Assembly: GCF_041734735.1 (NCBI RefSeq)
Contig: NC_134883.1
Coordinates: forward strand, 20,205,247 to 20,269,246
Length of the DNA stretch: 64,000 nucleotides
Source of the DNA: Babylonia areolata
Lineage: Eukaryota > Mollusca > Gastropoda > Neogastropoda > Buccinidae
Direction: 5' to 3'
Under the pieces are notes generated by a model. That model was not told the origin of the DNA. It was given only the letters and a program-made list of their open reading frames with translations, and did no database searches. The position numbers and the translations under genes were made by a program. How positions within the stretch are numbered: position 1 is the first letter of the stretch; each line of letters starts with the position of its first letter. Positions 42,990-64,000 of the stretch are shown piece by piece.

Positions 42990-45032
42990 CATACAGGCCA
43001 AGGGAAACAACTGATGGAAGGCCCAAATCTGATCCAGCCAGCCCGTTTGGTCCACTTCTGAACGCACGGGCGTGTTGAGTTACTCAAACTGCCCACATCA
43101 AACTTGATTCTGCGCATCGAGATATTTCAGAAAGCTACAGCATGTACACTCGGGTGCCAACCCCCAAATCCATTTCCAAGTACTCCTCACAATATCCCCC
43201 GCCAACCACTGAAACTTTCTTCGCATCGTTTCATTTATAGCAATGGGTTATCGAGACGGTGTATGCAGAACGCGTACACAATCTTCTGAAAATACAAACA
43301 CAGGTGACACTTTTGGTGCGATGATACATTTTCTCATGTGAATAAAGCCCCGATGCCAAACTTAAAAAACAACAACAAAAACAAAAACCCAGACCGACCA
43401 TTCATTTTTTTTCTCCTCAAAATACAAATGGCTGACCACTGTTTACTTCATGTGCCCTGTAAACCATTTACGCTCAGGCCAGGACAGCGTTTTATTTCTG
43501 ACCGTAACTGACACGAGCAAACGCTCGACAAAAACCGAATTAGTGAATTACTGAAGTGATATCCACACGTTTGCCACAGTCCCGTTCTTCAGAGAAGTGA
43601 ATGTTCTCACGTAGTACTTTGAGGAAGTAGGATAGGGGTGGGTCGGTATGGCTTGCACCTCTTAGTCATGCTACAAATCGAGCTGTTTCAGAAAACACCT
43701 AATTTTGAAACTGCAATTTTTTACGCTGATCTCTGATCTGTTTTTTGGCTTTAATAATGCTCAAAATGGACCAAAGGTCTGGATATAACATGAGGGAATA
43801 CAAGCCTTGTCACTGTACGAAAACTAGAATCAACATGAGTGAATGAAGACCAATGGACATCAACATGGGGGTAATACAGGCCTTGTCATTGTATCATCAT
43901 GGGGAATACAGGTCTAAACACTGCACGAAAACTGGACATGTAACATGGGTGAATAAAGAACGACTTACAGCATGATAACTGAACCCCAGCACATGATGAG
44001 ACACAGGCCTAGTCGCTGCGTGAAAACTGACTGGACGTGAAACTCTGCCGAGCAAGCCTGCAAAGTGCTGAAGCACCAAACCTGAACATCCACATACCAC
44101 TAACAAAAGATGTTCACGATGTTTTCTGTACGTATGTTTCCGGTGTGTATATTGTTTAGCTTACTGCTACCTCTCCTCCCCCTCCCCCACAAGATGCACA
44201 GCTAAATATCTTGTCTGAAAACTTTATAAGTGTCTGTCAAAGATAGCAAGAAATGCAGTAATTCCATTGTGAAAAGGAAATTAAATAACCTTAAAATAGG
44301 AGATATCGAAAATAGGTTTTTGTGGAGAGTTTGTTAAGATAATTCATCGAAACCGAAAAACCGTGATAAAAACAGGGAAAGTTTGAACTTTTGATGTATA
44401 TCTATATTATGTAGAAAGCATTCGCTCCTCGGATCAAAATTTTGATGAAGGAACTAGACTCGACCGGAGTGAATATCGTTAATATTGCGTTTGAAAATAT
44501 GTTCGGCGATTTTGATATTCATTGAAGCCGGAAAGACGTGATGAAGGCAAGGAACGTTTTGAAGCTTTGATACATGTGGATTATGGTCATAAAACAATGA
44601 AATACCGATCGACGTGGGCTGCTTTAGCTGCATGGAATTGTTGATTTTCAGTTCGGCAAACACTCGTTTTAGATGGTAAGTTTAAGTATGATTTGAATAG
44701 ATAGGTCTTATAGTAGCTTACAGGTTTGCCCCCTACCTCCAGTCGAATTTTCGGTTTTGTTGTTTTAGTTTTCAAATCAGCAGAAATCACACGTGAGCCA
44801 AAATCGGAATATGATATGATGCAGGTCCCTACATAGCAAAAATAACGAAACACAGGTAACTATGGGTCTGTAAACAAACAAACAAACAAAAAAAAAAAAA
44901 AAAAAAAACTGCTGCGAAAAATCACACGTAGCAAACGCAATTCTCAATACAAAATCAATTATCAAAGTATACCGTCATCCGCGGGAACTGCGTCATTCCT
45001 GCAGCCACGTCACACACAGGGATGCCATAAGA
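42990..45032. other. Downstream flank of the sulfotransferase gene
   Basis: No gene recognised. A degenerate tandem repeat at about 43770-44100 has recurring CATGGGGGAATACAGGCCTT GTCACTG-type blocks. Two diverged direct copies lie near 44290-44400 and 44470-44580 (CATCGAAACCGAAAAACCGTG against CATTGAAGCCGGAAAGACGTG). The part next to 45033 should include the minus-strand 3' UTR. I see no convincing close poly(A) signal; TTTATT, AATAAA on the minus strand, first appears near 43490. Confidence 0.5.
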
Positions 45033-63399
<18,367 letters not shown>

Positions 63400-64000
63400 C
63401 TGCGTGAAGCAAACAGTCTCAAGAATTGGGTTAAAACGTGACGCACGAGGCGGAAGTGCGTGCGTGCGTGCGTGCGCTGGGCTGCGCGCGCCTTACTTCC
63501 TCCCTTACTTTGAATGTGCGTTATGCTAAATGACTGATATATTATAGTGTGTTTGTTTCTGTCAAAACCAGGTCAAAAGATCAATTAAAACAGTTTTCGT
63601 ATTGTTACTTTCTCAACCACGATGAGTCACAAGATCAAATAAAAAACAGTTTCAGTATTGTTACTTTCTCCAACACACTTAATGAGTCACAAGATAAAAT
63701 AAAACAGTTTTAGCACAGTTACTTTTCTCAAACTCAGTGACTTTTAATACACTGCGCAGACAGACCTATTTCCCTCAAACTCAATTAGTTTTAGAGCGTT
63801 CTTAACCTCAGTGGGGATGATCGTCAATGCAACAGTTTCCACTCCACCTGTGATCAATCATGACACGGTTTGCACCAGGTGGGAGATCAGTCTGCTTTAC
63901 AATATTCCTCGTATTGATTGTCAGCTCGGCTCAAAAGCACATGATAAAAGAGACTAAGTGGTTGCATGGGCAACATGGGTTGTGAACTCGTGTCACCAGT
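63400..64000 (-). other. Upstream sulfotransferase intron, partial, with about 60-bp tandem units
   Basis: A (GTGC)n tract near 63455-63475 and about three diverged units at 63566-63740 (GAGTCACAAGATCAAATAAA, CAGTATTGTTACTTTCTC). No signal-anchor exon is seen, so the start codon should lie to the right of the window. Confidence 0.6.

Overview
This is a eukaryotic, repeat-rich window. Coding exons are short, GC-balanced and spliced with GT..AG introns. The introns are AT-rich and full of (AC)n, (CT)n and (AT)n microsatellites. tRNA-derived SINEs and the 3' ends of L2/CR1-type LINEs recur throughout. Together with a filamin gene and an invertebrate-type carbohydrate sulfotransferase, this points to a mollusc, most likely a gastropod. 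The phylum rests on my recognition of repeat families and was not tested by search.

Layout. (1) 208-32605, plus strand: the C-terminal part of a filamin gene. Thirteen exons encode about 691 residues, from immunoglobulin-like repeat 18 through repeat 24 with hinge 2 before repeat 24. All exon phases agree. The 5' part of the gene lies left of the window. Two introns are very large (9.3 and 12.6 kb). A possible alternative terminal exon lies inside the first. (2) 32606 to about 34.3 kb: filamin 3' UTR and downstream sequence. (3) About 34.4-45.0 kb: an intergenic repeat island with a nested SINE pair, a decayed L2/CR1-type LINE (about 36.86-38.97 kb), more SINE copies, an orphan exon-like block (40237-40429), and a dense run of inverted repeats (41.0-43.0 kb). 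(4) 45033-63399, minus strand: a CHST15-like (GalNAc4S-6ST family) sulfotransferase. Ten exons encode about 576 residues, with both PAPS-binding motifs. The signal-anchor exon is outside the window. (5) A 4.15-kb, nearly intact LINE with endonuclease, reverse transcriptase and RNase H (53682-57831) sits in one intron of this gene in the opposite orientation, flanked by a 12-bp target duplication.

The two host genes are convergent and functionally unrelated: one is an actin crosslinker, the other a Golgi glycosaminoglycan-modifying enzyme. No operon-like relation is implied.

The most unusual feature is recurrent tandem duplication that starts at, or spans, 3' splice sites. It is clearest in the last intron of the sulfotransferase gene, where about 30 copies of a 56-bp unit each carry a decoy acceptor derived from the real one. 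A 70-bp triplication covers another acceptor and the first codons of its exon. Smaller cases precede filamin exons 2, 4 and 10 as numbered here. I saw no LTR element, other virus-like element, tRNA or rRNA gene, or CRISPR array.
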